A stretch of DNA of 34,141 bases from Methanoculleus sp. SDB (lineage in GTDB: Archaea > Halobacteriota > Methanomicrobia > Methanomicrobiales > Methanomicrobiaceae). The stretch spans positions 1 to 34,141 of the forward strand of contig LKUD01000034.1 of NCBI GenBank assembly GCA_001412355.1, read 5' to 3'. The position numbers were made by a program, and so were the translations under genes. Position 1 is the stretch's first letter. Each line of letters opens with the position of its first letter. Positions 1 to 8,518 of the stretch are shown piece by piece. The notes under the pieces are model-generated. The model was not told the origin of the DNA. It was given only the letters and a program-made list of their open reading frames with translations, and did no database searches.

Positions 1-6
1 AAAAAA
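1..6 (-). terminator. Possible T-tract terminator after ahcY
   Basis: Six A residues on the plus strand read as T6 on the minus strand, about 50 nt past the ahcY stop. Archaeal terminators often need only an oligo-T tract. The tract sits at the window edge, so its full length is unknown. Confidence 0.3.
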
Positions 7-56
7 TGGTATTTGAGGAATAAATCATTCCAACAGATGCTGTACCCGCAATGTCT

Positions 57-1283
57 TCAGGTGCCGATATCCCAGCTCTGCATATACGTGACCTGCTCGT
101 CGGAGAGCGTGTCGATGGCGATCCCGAGGGCGTCCAGTTTGGTCCGGGCGACAGCCTCGTCAATCTCCGGCGGCACGTCGTACACGCCGCCCGGAAGCCC
201 GCGGCCATGCTCTGCGATATAGCGGGTGCAGAGCGCCTGCAGCCCGAACGAGAGATCCATGACCTCGATGGGGTGGCCCATGCCCTTCGGTGTGGCGAGA
301 TTGACGAGCCTCCCTTCCGCAAGCACGTGGATGGCTTTTCCCATGATATAATAGGTCTCGATGCCGTCGCGCTCTTCGCGTGATTCCGCATGCTCCTCGA
401 GCCATGGGATGTCGATCTCCACGTTGAAGTGGCCGGCGTTTGAAAGGATCGCGCCGTTCTTCATGCGGGGGACATGCTCCCCCGTAATAATCGAGGTGTT
501 GCCCGTGGTGGTGATGAAAATGTCGCCCACAGCGGCTGCCTGCTCCATCGTCATGACAGAAAATCCGTCCATATGCGCCTCGAGTGCCCGCCGGGAGTCG
601 ATCTCCGTGACGATCACGCGGGCGCCAAGTCCCTGCGCTTTGCGGGCGAGGCCACGGCCGCAGTATCCGTAGCCCGCCACGACGAGATATTTTCCGGCGA
701 TGAGCGAGTTCGTGGTTGCCATGACGGCGGTGAGCGCACTCTCCCCGGTCCCGTGGACATTATCGAAAAACCGTTTCATGGGAGTGTCGTTGACCGCGAT
801 GACCGGGAACTCGAGCTTCCCTTCGGCCGCCATCGAGCGAAGGCGGTGAATGCCCGTCGTCGTCTCCTCGCACCCTCCGATGATACCCGGCAGCAGATCG
901 CGGCGTGCGGTGTGCAGGCGGTGGATGAGGTCCATCCCGTCGTCAATCGTAATGGCAGGAGCCGCATCGAGCACACGGTCGATTGCGGCGTAATACTCAT
1001 CGGTGCTGCACGCCCTCTTCGCATAGCAGTGCACTCCCCCGACATCGTTGAGGGCCAGTGCGACATCATCCTGAGTCGAGAGGGGATTGCATCCCGTGAT
1101 AAACACCTCGGCGCCTCCTGCCGCCAGCGTTTCCACGAGTACGGCGGTCTTTGCCTCGACATGGAGCGCCATGCCGATCGTGATCCCCGCAAGAGGCCGG
1201 TCCTCCTCGAACACTTTTCCAATCTCAGCCAGCACTGGCATATACTGCCGTGCCCATCCCATTTTCAGCCGTCCTGATTGCAT
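57..1283 (-). CDS. ahcY: Adenosylhomocysteinase / S-inosylhomocysteine hydrolase family protein
   Basis: This cytosolic NAD-dependent enzyme removes the S-adenosylhomocysteine left by methyltransferases. The 408-residue protein shows the family signatures in order: WARQYMPVL near the N-terminus, HVEAKTAVL, NPLSTQDDVA, FDNVHGTGES, the NAD-binding glycine loop VVAGYGYCGRG, and LSNAGHFNVEID. It ends in LSDEQVTYMQSWDIGT and lacks the Lys/Tyr-containing C-terminal extension of many bacterial and eukaryotic enzymes. The homolog in Methanocaldococcus jannaschii was reported to prefer S-inosylhomocysteine after deamination of S-adenosylhomocysteine, so the substrate here may be the inosyl form. The ATG at 1283 is used. 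The sequence ahead of it has only a weak Shine-Dalgarno, and a second ATG seven codons in is possible. It is monocistronic in this window, divergent from the peptidase pair. Confidence 0.95.
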   Translation of the reverse strand: MQSGRLKMGWARQYMPVLAEIGKVFEEDRPLAGITIGMALHVEAKTAVLVETLAAGGAEVFITGCNPLSTQDDVALALNDVGGVHCYAKRACSTDEYYAAIDRVLDAAPAITIDDGMDLIHRLHTARRDLLPGIIGGCEETTTGIHRLRSMAAEGKLEFPVIAVNDTPMKRFFDNVHGTGESALTAVMATTNSLIAGKYLVVAGYGYCGRGLARKAQGLGARVIVTEIDSRRALEAHMDGFSVMTMEQAAAVGDIFITTTGNTSIITGEHVPRMKNGAILSNAGHFNVEIDIPWLEEHAESREERDGIETYYIMGKAIHVLAEGRLVNLATPKGMGHPIEVMDLSFGLQALCTRYIAEHGRGLPGGVYDVPPEIDEAVARTKLDALGIAIDTLSDEQVTYMQSWDIGT

Positions 1284-1577
1284 TGTCAGTCCCCGGTTCT
1301 CTCCGAAACCTTCTGATCATGTCGCCCTGCACAGTAATCAGATCTTCCCTTTCCCGGCAGCAACATTTATCAGGCTGAAACCGTATCATTCCAGCATTCC
1401 CCTCTCGGAAATGACAGAGGGTACGGGGAGGAGTGCTGTTTTTTACGGTGATACGCAGGTGCGGCCATTCATGCATCCCATGGTGCCGCGGTGCCGGTAT
1501 CTGCCGCGGGCACCTTTCGGCAGGGAGCACACCGGTTCGGGGGGACGGGATGCAACGGAAAAACCGAGGTGGATTGA
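1284..1577. other. Intergenic region between divergent ahcY and the peptidase pair
   Basis: About 290 bp with no convincing ORF. It must hold promoters for both flanking genes. An AT-rich TTTATCAG-type segment near 1365-1374 could serve ahcY on the minus strand. An inverted repeat, CTGCCG (1501-1506) with CGGCAG (1518-1523), lies 55-77 nt before the plus-strand start at 1578. No clear TATA box was found for the plus strand. Confidence 0.4.
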
Positions 1578-1793
1578 ATGAAAGACATGCGCTTGACAAT
1601 AGGAGCACGAAATCCCTTTGCCCTGGCGGAACTGGTTGAGAATCGCCGGATCGAATGGAAAGAATTGGAACCCGGTGAAAGGAGGCGGATCCTTGAAAAG
1701 AACTGTGGGTGCAGCTATGACCGGCTCTTTAGCCCGGAGTCGGAATCTCCCGTTTTCGGACCGCTTCCTGATATGCCGGGGGGGTGGAAATAA
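1578..1793 (+). CDS. Small hypothetical protein coupled to the C2 peptidase
   Basis: A 71-residue charged protein I do not recognise. The ATG at 1578 follows a good ribosome binding site (GAGGTG, about seven bases upstream). The protein has a basic/acidic middle (EWKELEPGERRRILEKN), a CGC motif near residue 43 and a Pro/Gly-rich end (PVFGPLPDMPGGWK). Its TAA stop overlaps the ATG of the next gene by one base (TAATG at 1791-1795), which implies translational coupling and balanced synthesis with the peptidase. An inhibitor, chaperone or partner of that peptidase is a reasonable guess, but nothing in the sequence proves it. There is no signal peptide or membrane segment. Confidence 0.6.
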   Translation: MKDMRLTIGARNPFALAELVENRRIEWKELEPGERRRILEKNCGCSYDRLFSPESESPVFGPLPDMPGGWK

Positions 1794-2638
1794 TGGCATT
1801 TGCGTGGCAGAAACCCGCAGGAGTGTTTTCAAACGGCCCGATAATGTCCTTCTCAGAGCCGGTGCAGGGCGTCCTGAAGGATTGCCATTTTATCGCCGCC
1901 CTGTCGAGCCATGCATGGACGTCGTTAATGCGGCCCTCTCTCTGCGGGAACGACGGTGAATGCAATCTGTACTCGTTCTCGTTCTATCCGTATTCCCCCG
2001 ATTCCCCGTACCGTTCCCCGGCGCAGAATGTCGAGGTTTCCGAGCGGGTCTGGCTCAATGACAGCCAGTACTGGGGAGCCCGCTCCAGCGATCCGCAGGA
2101 GTACTGGCCGGCTGTATACGAAAAAGCGTATGCGGCGTTCCGATTGGAGCAGAACACGGATACACCGGACATGAACGTCCTTAACACCACCGGAAACCCG
2201 GTCATATCGCTGGTTCACCTTTTGGGAAAAACACCGGTGTTTGTCACGAACGCCGGACTGAGTGCGGACGCGGTATTTGGCAAAATTCTGCAGAAAACGA
2301 GAGGGTTTAAGACTACTTTGCCGATGGCTGCCTGGACCTACGAATCGGAAAATCAAGCCCCCGCGCCGGTGACCTACGATACCGATGCTCTCGTTGCGAA
2401 CCATTCCTATTCGATCCTCGGCATTTTCAATCCGCCTACGGGCGGGCATTACATCGTTCTCAGGAATACCTTCGGCACCGGCGCAGAGGAACCCGATGAC
2501 GGCATCGCTCACGGAGTATGGAAATATGAAGGGAATCCCGCGGGCATCAACCTTGACATCGCAGACGGCATATTTGCACTCGAAAAGACCCTCTTCCATG
2601 ATTATTTCGAAGCGTTCGGGTACGTGGGGCTGCATTAG
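1793..2638 (+). CDS. Calpain-like cysteine peptidase (C2-type core)
   Basis: A 281-residue protein whose motifs line up in order with the calpain catalytic core. VLKDCHFIAALSS at residues 28-40 matches the calpain active-site block around the nucleophile (Cys31 here). Next comes an EYWPAVYEKAYAAF segment resembling the calpain W..LLEKAYAK block. NHSYSILGIF carries the catalytic His (His204). IVLRNTFG matches LRNPWG with the catalytic Asn (Asn225). Near the end, DGIFALEKTLFHDYF matches the DG.FWMS..DFL..F block. There is no C2-like or calcium-binding EF-hand domain and no signal peptide, so it is a bare cytosolic protease core. The ATG at 1793 overlaps the previous stop (TAATG) behind a G-rich tract. 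An in-frame GTG at 1784 is an alternative. Substrate unknown. The family call rests on motif reading, not an alignment. Confidence 0.72.
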   Translation: MAFAWQKPAGVFSNGPIMSFSEPVQGVLKDCHFIAALSSHAWTSLMRPSLCGNDGECNLYSFSFYPYSPDSPYRSPAQNVEVSERVWLNDSQYWGARSSDPQEYWPAVYEKAYAAFRLEQNTDTPDMNVLNTTGNPVISLVHLLGKTPVFVTNAGLSADAVFGKILQKTRGFKTTLPMAAWTYESENQAPAPVTYDTDALVANHSYSILGIFNPPTGGHYIVLRNTFGTGAEEPDDGIAHGVWKYEGNPAGINLDIADGIFALEKTLFHDYFEAFGYVGLH

Positions 2639-2660
2639 GGAGAACCTGAGAAAAAGCCAA

Positions 2661-2723
2661 AAATTATAAAAAGTATTTTATATCTTTACTGGCATATAAA
2701 ATTTATTCATTATACCGGAGGTG
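2661..2723 (+). promoter_or_regulatory. Promoter and ribosome binding site of the surface-protein gene
   Basis: An AT-rich block holds two archaeal TATA-like elements, ATTATAAAAAG (2664-2674) and TTTTATATCT (2676-2685). These would place transcription starts near 2695-2707. A strong ribosome binding site GGAGGTG (2717-2723) precedes the GTG start at 2729. The gene is therefore probably transcribed separately from the peptidase pair. Confidence 0.5.
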
Positions 2724-2728
2724 TTCTG

Positions 2729-5719
2729 GTGGCGTCCGACACGCTGAAAACCCGGTATTTCGCTGTCGTGGCACTGGTTGCTCTGCTCGCTACGATCGTT
2801 TCCGTTTCTTCGGCGGCATGCACCTCCACGCCGGCGGGTGTTGTCACATGTGTCACGCCCCAGACGCCGGACACCGATGAAACCGCACCGGACATCTCGG
2901 GCGACTGGATTGTCTGGGAAGAGAGGCGGGAGGGGTATCTGGATATCGCAGCCTGGCGCATCGGCACCGCCACGGATCGGCTGCTGACACCCGGCACCAA
3001 TGAATCCGACCAGTACTCGCCCGTGATCTGGGGCGATCGGATCCTATGGACCGATTTTTCGACCTTCTCTGAACAGCTGCATGCCTGCAGCCTTGCATCG
3101 GGGGAAGAGCAATGCCTGGCCGGGCCGGGCGAATGGCAGTCCGATGCTGCGCTCTGGCAGGATCTGGCTGTATGGATACAGGACGGGGATGTTTATCTGC
3201 GGGATCTCGCGACGGGCTTAGTGGACCGCATTACCGAAGATCCCACGTGGCAGTCCGCACCTGCCGTGTGCGGTGATCTGATCGCGTGGGAGGAATGGAG
3301 CATCAGCGGATTTAAGGATATTGTCCTTCTCAATCGTCGTACCGGCACAGTGACCCCCCTCACCCCCGATACACCGGATTCGGACCAGTGCTCCCCCTGC
3401 ATCTCGGGGAGCCGGATCGTGTGGGAGGACTGGTCCTCCGGCACCGGCGATATCATGCTGCATGATACCCTTACGAACGAAACGACTCTCCTTACCCCCG
3501 ACACACCGTTTTCCGACCAGTGCTCCCCCCGCATCTCGGGGAGCCGGATCGTGTGGGAGGACTGGTCCTCCCTGTACAGCGACGTCATGCTGTATGACAT
3601 GGTGAGCGACGAAAGAACGCTCCTTACTCCCGATACTCTTTCGTCGGACCAGTGCTCGCCCCGCATCTCCGGCAGCAGAATCGTGTGGGAGGACTGGGAG
3701 CAGGGCACTGCCGACGTAATGCTGCTCACGCTGGGTTCGGAAGGGCAATGTACCGCCGCCGGTTTCACCTGCGATCCTGTATGTGGTGAAGCGCCCCTCC
3801 CGGTCAGTTTTACCGACACGTCGTCCGGCGCTCCGGGTGCATGGCACTGGGACTTCGGTGACGGGGCGTTTTCAACGGAACAAAATCCGGTGCACACCTA
3901 CACCGAAACCGGGAGCTATACTGTACGACTGGATGTCGCGACACCCGTCTGCCGCGATTCCGCGTTGCTCGCGGACGCCGTTACGGTGGGGGCGGCGCCG
4001 GCTGCGGCCTTTGACGTCAACGTAACCTGGGGGCTGCCCGGGCTGGTCGTCGCTTTTACCGACAAATCGACGGGAAATCCCGACACGTGGAACTGGGATT
4101 TCGGTGACGGATCCGTCTCGGACGAACCCGATCCCGTCCACACGTACGGCGCAGCCGGCAGCTATAGCGTGCGGCTGACGGTGGAAAACAGGTTCGGCAC
4201 CGGCACCTGCCAACGCCCCGCCCTCATCACGATTGTTCAGGCCGAGCCGGGAACAGTGTACCTCTACCACCCTACCGTCCGGACAGTCCCGGGCGGGGAT
4301 CCGCCGCACGTGATCATCACCCTCTCCGGCCTGCCGGCATACGACTTTAATCCTGCTGTGAACAAATCCGCAATTGAACTGACATACCCGGAGGGTTTTA
4401 GCCTTGCGTCCGTTCTCCTTCTCTCGGACGATGAAGGATTTTCCGAAACGGAGAACGGCACGATCACAGGAGTCGTGACCGGTGCGGTATTCTCGACCCG
4501 CAGTCTCGATTTCAGCCCGTCCTCCCCCGTCTCGCTTGAGGTTACCTGCCCGTGCTATACGCCGGAAGGCAGCATCGGCGTGGCCGTGTGGGCGAATGCG
4601 ACTCCTGAGGACAGGGATAATGTCAGAACGATTGCATACGGAAGCGATTTCACCAGCGTCCGCAGCATCGCGTCCACCGTCCGGTTTGGGCCCGCGGGCG
4701 TGGTCCCGTCATCATGCACGGTGTACATGGGGGCATCACCCGACTGGGTCGCGGAGATGGGGGGGAACGAAAGCATCCATATCGTACGGATTACCGATGC
4801 GGGAGGCGAAGTGCTTGCGACACACCCGCTCGGTACAGGTGACGGGAATCCGGCATGGTTCGGGGCACGTTCGCCCCGCGGCTGTTCGCGGTTTGTGCTC
4901 ACCTCCCTCACCGGCTCCGGGAATCCGTTCCAGTTCGTGTTTCGCGTGATCGAAGAACAGTATGTCCCCGACGGTCCTGAAAAAAGCCGTTCCGCCCCCG
5001 TCGTCGGAGGGCGTGCCGAAGCGGTGGTCCTCAGCGGGATGGCCGATGTATACCGTGAAACAATGGCATATACCGAGGCGCTCCTCCCCTGCAACGCGAC
5101 CGGCTACACGAACTGCTCGCTGACGCTCCGGTCGAAGGATGATGCAGGCTCGCTTCTCATCAGGCACGGAACGCTGGCTCAGGGCACTGCGTCCGTGCCC
5201 GTCTCCTCGATCACTATCGTACCCCTCCCGCGGGACTATATCCCCCGGGCGGATGAAGGGCTCATTCCGGTCTATGCCGTGGACATGCAGCCCGACGGTG
5301 CGACCTTCGACCCGCCGGCCCAGCTCTCCCTCTCCCTTCCCGATGACGTTTCCGCCGGTGTGTATTCCATCAAACGGTGGAATGCCGGTACCGGGCTCTG
5401 GGAAGAGTGTTCACCGGTGGAAACGGCGGAGAACCGCACCGTCACCTGTGAGGTTGATCATTTCTGCATCTTCGGTCTCTTTACGGATGCCCCTCCCGTC
5501 GCCGGGACGCCGGCCGCCGTTTCTGCTGCCACCGCTGTCCCCCTGCCGGTGACACCGCCCGCCGCCCGGGAAACCATGCGCCCGACGCACCTGACGATCA
5601 GCGGAGGCCTGATTGCATGGGTGCTGGGGGTTGCCGGGACGTATTCCCTGATTATCATTGCCGTAGCCGCAGCCCTGCTCGTACTGCTGCTTGTCATGCG
5701 CCGCATGCGGCGAAGGTGA
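2729..5719 (+). CDS. Membrane-anchored surface protein with beta-propeller units and two PKD domains
   Basis: A 996-residue exported protein. Residues 1-30 form a signal peptide (basic start, hydrophobic AVVALVALLATIVSV core, SSAA end). Residues about 45-340 hold seven units of the form SP.ISG.RIVWED, which fits a seven-bladed TolB-like propeller common in methanogen surface proteins. Two PKD domains follow, at about 342-400 and 424-487, each with W.WDFGDG and VHTY...GSY.VRL. A long region to about residue 935 has many N-x-S/T sequons and is not recognised. The C-terminus is a hydrophobic helix (about residues 957-989) followed by MRRMRRR, so the protein faces outward and is anchored in the membrane. 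There is no PGF-type sorting motif. The GTG start is set by GGAGGTG. An adhesion or envelope role is likely; the ligand is unknown. Confidence 0.85.
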   Translation: MASDTLKTRYFAVVALVALLATIVSVSSAACTSTPAGVVTCVTPQTPDTDETAPDISGDWIVWEERREGYLDIAAWRIGTATDRLLTPGTNESDQYSPVIWGDRILWTDFSTFSEQLHACSLASGEEQCLAGPGEWQSDAALWQDLAVWIQDGDVYLRDLATGLVDRITEDPTWQSAPAVCGDLIAWEEWSISGFKDIVLLNRRTGTVTPLTPDTPDSDQCSPCISGSRIVWEDWSSGTGDIMLHDTLTNETTLLTPDTPFSDQCSPRISGSRIVWEDWSSLYSDVMLYDMVSDERTLLTPDTLSSDQCSPRISGSRIVWEDWEQGTADVMLLTLGSEGQCTAAGFTCDPVCGEAPLPVSFTDTSSGAPGAWHWDFGDGAFSTEQNPVHTYTETGSYTVRLDVATPVCRDSALLADAVTVGAAPAAAFDVNVTWGLPGLVVAFTDKSTGNPDTWNWDFGDGSVSDEPDPVHTYGAAGSYSVRLTVENRFGTGTCQRPALITIVQAEPGTVYLYHPTVRTVPGGDPPHVIITLSGLPAYDFNPAVNKSAIELTYPEGFSLASVLLLSDDEGFSETENGTITGVVTGAVFSTRSLDFSPSSPVSLEVTCPCYTPEGSIGVAVWANATPEDRDNVRTIAYGSDFTSVRSIASTVRFGPAGVVPSSCTVYMGASPDWVAEMGGNESIHIVRITDAGGEVLATHPLGTGDGNPAWFGARSPRGCSRFVLTSLTGSGNPFQFVFRVIEEQYVPDGPEKSRSAPVVGGRAEAVVLSGMADVYRETMAYTEALLPCNATGYTNCSLTLRSKDDAGSLLIRHGTLAQGTASVPVSSITIVPLPRDYIPRADEGLIPVYAVDMQPDGATFDPPAQLSLSLPDDVSAGVYSIKRWNAGTGLWEECSPVETAENRTVTCEVDHFCIFGLFTDAPPVAGTPAAVSAATAVPLPVTPPAARETMRPTHLTISGGLIAWVLGVAGTYSLIIIAVAAALLVLLLVMRRMRRR
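3359..3701 (+). repeat. Three 132-bp tandem repeats within the propeller region
   Basis: Near-identical units start at 3359, 3491 and 3623, exactly 132 bp (44 codons) apart. Each opens with a TTACCCCCGA-like segment followed by GACCAGTGCTC and an ATCGTGTGGGAGGACTGG core. They encode propeller blades five to seven. The four earlier blades match only at protein level, so these three arose by recent duplication or are kept alike by recombination. Confidence 0.85.
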
Positions 5720-5732
5720 ACGGAGGCCCGCC

Positions 5733-6698
5733 ATGTATGCTTCCGGCCTTCCGGCGGAGACGGCGCCCGGTGTCCGGTTAGCCGCCGGGGCGCATGACAT
5801 TCCGCGCCTGATCCGGCTGACGCGATCCCGTGATCCGGAGATCCGGTGGCAGGCGGCGGAAGCGCTCGGGACGATGGGCTCTCCTGCGGTTCCCTTCCTC
5901 CTGAAGGCGCTGTCGCACCCGTCGGCCGATACCAGGGTGGGTGCGGCGGAAGCGCTCGCCGTAATCCGTGATCCGGCTGCGGTCACCCCCCTTGCAGGAG
6001 TTCTCCGGACCGATCCCGTCTACGAAGTGCGGTGGGCGGCGGCACTTGCGCTCGGATGGATGCGGGATGTCCGTGCGGTGCCCCATCTGGTGGCGGGGCT
6101 CCGTGATTCAAGCAAATACGTGCGCTCCGGTGCGGCAGACGCGCTCTCCCTGTGCGGCTGGGCACCGCAGGACGAGGAGGAGGAGTCGTTCCTGTTCGCC
6201 GCGAGACAGGAATGGGACAGGCTGGCACACCTCGGCGGAGCAGCCGTCCCCCCCCTGCTGCTGGCCCTTGGAGACGATGATCCGGCGGTCAGGACAGCAG
6301 CAGCAGAAATCTGCGGGCATATCGACGATTCACGGATTCAGACCGCCTGCGGCATCGCCGTCATGGACGAAAATCCCCGTGTCCGCTGGAACGCAGTACG
6401 TTCGGCCCCGCGGTGTTCGATACCCGCAGTCCGCCTGCCCCGCTGGCTTATCAACCGGAAACGCCCCGGAAAAGCACCATTGGTTGTGGCGTTCCTCAAC
6501 CTCCTCTTTCCGGGTATCGGATATAATTACCTCGGAAAATGGTGGGGTTTTCTGCTCTTTCAGGTCAATATCACGCTGATACTCATTTTTTCGCTCTGGA
6601 TAGGCCCGCTGCTCCCCCAGATTGCTTCTTTCGGTGTTTCGTCCCTGTTTGCCGTCCATTCATACCACCTTGCCCGCCGGATGCTCGGGGAACCCTGA
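5733..6698 (+). CDS. HEAT-repeat protein with C-terminal membrane domain (copy 1)
   Basis: A 321-residue protein of unknown role. Residues from about 15 to 225 form HEAT (PBS-lyase type) repeats: [57 protein letters not shown], and two later units ending in RVRWNAVRSAP. Such repeats are protein-binding scaffolds. After LPRWL comes a membrane domain with PLVVAFLNLLFPGIGYNYLGKWWG and a second hydrophobic stretch, ending inside with a basic tail. The layout resembles TM2-like small membrane modules. The start at 5733 is chosen because GGAGG (5722-5726) lies just ahead. It follows the surface protein by 13 bp and precedes its paralog by 8 bp, so the three may be cotranscribed. Confidence 0.8.
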   Translation: MYASGLPAETAPGVRLAAGAHDIPRLIRLTRSRDPEIRWQAAEALGTMGSPAVPFLLKALSHPSADTRVGAAEALAVIRDPAAVTPLAGVLRTDPVYEVRWAAALALGWMRDVRAVPHLVAGLRDSSKYVRSGAADALSLCGWAPQDEEEESFLFAARQEWDRLAHLGGAAVPPLLLALGDDDPAVRTAAAEICGHIDDSRIQTACGIAVMDENPRVRWNAVRSAPRCSIPAVRLPRWLINRKRPGKAPLVVAFLNLLFPGIGYNYLGKWWGFLLFQVNITLILIFSLWIGPLLPQIASFGVSSLFAVHSYHLARRMLGEP

Positions 6699-6706
6699 GG
6701 TGATGC

Positions 6707-7666
6707 ATGATGAAAATTCCCGGTTTCCCGCCCGTCTCCCCCGATATCGGCGCAATGGCTGCACGCCCCGATGTGGCCGGCCTCGTGAAAGCGCTGGGAT
6801 ATCCGGATCCCGATATCCAGTGGCAGGCGGCCGATGCGCTCGGGGCGCTGGGCCCTGCCGCAACGGAGGCACTCGCCGCAGCACTTGGATCACGGAACAG
6901 GGACATCAGGATAGGAGCGATCGAAGCGCTTGCAGCTCAGAAAAGCACCGGTGCACTCCCCCTGTTGATCGAAACCCTGTCGGACCGGGGAAGTGAAATC
7001 CGTTGGGCGGCGGCACTGGCGCTGGGCTCCGCCGGCGATGCCCGTGCGATCCCGCCGCTCGCAGGGGCTCTCGGCGACCCTGACAAATACGTACGGCTCG
7101 GAGCGACGCACGCACTGCAGGAGCTCGGCTGGGAACCCGGCGGAGCGGATGAATGGGGGCTCTATCTTCTCGGGATGATGAACTGGCCGGCACTCGAACG
7201 GATGGGGCGGACCGCGATACCCGCTCTCGAGCACGCACTTGCCGATCGGGATCCATCGGTGCGTGCCGAAGCGGTCGGGGTGATCGGCAGGATCGGCGAT
7301 CCGATGGGCATCCGCGCACTGACCCTCGCTCTCCGGGACGAATGCGAAGAGGTGCGGTGGGCGGCCGTCCGTGCTGCGCCTTCGTGCGGCATCTCCCCGC
7401 TCCATGTCCCCCGGTGGCTTCAGAAACGCCCCCGCGTCCGGAAACATCCCGTCATCGCAGGTATGCTGAATTTCCTTCTTCCGGGCATGGGGTACTTCTA
7501 TCTCGGGATGTGGTGGGGGATCGTGATATTCCAGCTCGATGTCTCGGCAACCCTCTGGTTCTTCGCCTATATGGGCACGGAAATTGCCTATGAAATTCTT
7601 TTTCCCATCTATGTGCTGCTTGCCGTCCATGCCTGGTACCTCTCGCGCCGGATGCCGGAGGCATGA
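6707..7666 (+). CDS. HEAT-repeat protein with C-terminal membrane domain (copy 2)
   Basis: A 319-residue paralog of the preceding gene with the same architecture. HEAT repeats include [57 protein letters not shown] and [14 protein letters not shown]. Then come the linker VPRWL and a membrane domain [26 protein letters not shown] plus a second helix pair ending in YLSRRMPEA. The matching domain order and a gap of only 8 bp indicate local gene duplication. Two adjacent ATG codons (6707, 6710) follow GAGGTGA. The second may be the true start. The repeats probably face the cytosol and recruit a partner to the membrane; no enzymatic motif is visible. Confidence 0.8.
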   Translation: MMKIPGFPPVSPDIGAMAARPDVAGLVKALGYPDPDIQWQAADALGALGPAATEALAAALGSRNRDIRIGAIEALAAQKSTGALPLLIETLSDRGSEIRWAAALALGSAGDARAIPPLAGALGDPDKYVRLGATHALQELGWEPGGADEWGLYLLGMMNWPALERMGRTAIPALEHALADRDPSVRAEAVGVIGRIGDPMGIRALTLALRDECEEVRWAAVRAAPSCGISPLHVPRWLQKRPRVRKHPVIAGMLNFLLPGMGYFYLGMWWGIVIFQLDVSATLWFFAYMGTEIAYEILFPIYVLLAVHAWYLSRRMPEA

Positions 7667-7711
7667 CGCCCCTGCGCAATCCTCATGTAGCTGTCCGCTG
7701 AACCATTACCC

Positions 7712-8518
7712 ATGGCACTCTCCAAACGCATTATCCCCTGCCTTGACTTAAAAGACGGCCGCGTGGTCAAAGGAACGCATTTCGTGGACCTGCGGGATGC
7801 CGGCGACCCGGTGGAGCTTGCACAGCGGTATAACGAACAGGGAGCGGACGAGGTTGTTTTCCTTGATATCACCGCATCCCGGGAGGAACGGAGTGCGATC
7901 ATCGACGTGATCAAGCGTGCCGCGGATCAGCTGTTCCTGCCGCTGACGGTGGGGGGCGGCATCCGGTCCCTCGACGATATGCAGCAGCTGCTCCGGGCGG
8001 GTGCGGACAAGGTGAGCATCAACACAAGCGCGGTAAAAGATCCCTCGCTTATCAGCAGGGGTGCCGAGATGTTCGGCACCCAGTGTATCGTTGTGGCGGT
8101 GGACGTCCGGCGAAACACCACGCTCCGGCCGGATGTGACGGAAATACCGCTTCCCGACGGGAGCACGTGCTGGTATGAGGTCGTGATCTACGGCGGCAGC
8201 AGGCCGACCGGTATCGACGCGATTGCGTGGTGCCGCGAAGCGGAGGAGAGAGGTGCCGGGGAGCTGCTCGTTACCAGCATGGAGACCGACGGGACAAAAC
8301 AGGGATTTGACATTCCCATCACCCGGGCGATCTCCGATACCGTCGGCATTCCGGTCATCGCAAGCGGCGGCGTCGGCACGCTTTCGCATTTTTATGAAGG
8401 ATTTACTGCCGGCGGTGCCGATGCATGCCTTGCGGCGAGCGTCTTTCACTTCGGTGAAATGACGGTAAAAGAGGTGAAGGAGTACCTCAGCGGCCGCGGC
8501 GTATCGGTACGGCTCTGA
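7712..8518 (+). CDS. hisF: Imidazole glycerol phosphate synthase subunit HisF
   Basis: The cyclase subunit of the HisFH complex in histidine synthesis, which joins ammonia from HisH with PRFAR to give imidazole glycerol phosphate and AICAR. The 268-residue TIM barrel has the catalytic aspartates in CLDLKDG (Asp11) and VVAVDVRR, the phosphate-binding motifs VGGGIRS and IASGGVG, and the HisF-typical [13 protein letters not shown] short insertion after VDVRR makes it somewhat longer than typical bacterial HisF (about 250 residues). No other his gene lies nearby. There is no Shine-Dalgarno ahead of the ATG at 7712, only a 45-bp gap from the HEAT gene. Its 3' end overlaps the convergent pheT by 32 bp. 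Confidence 0.97.
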   Translation: MALSKRIIPCLDLKDGRVVKGTHFVDLRDAGDPVELAQRYNEQGADEVVFLDITASREERSAIIDVIKRAADQLFLPLTVGGGIRSLDDMQQLLRAGADKVSINTSAVKDPSLISRGAEMFGTQCIVVAVDVRRNTTLRPDVTEIPLPDGSTCWYEVVIYGGSRPTGIDAIAWCREAEERGAGELLVTSMETDGTKQGFDIPITRAISDTVGIPVIASGGVGTLSHFYEGFTAGGADACLAASVFHFGEMTVKEVKEYLSGRGVSVRL

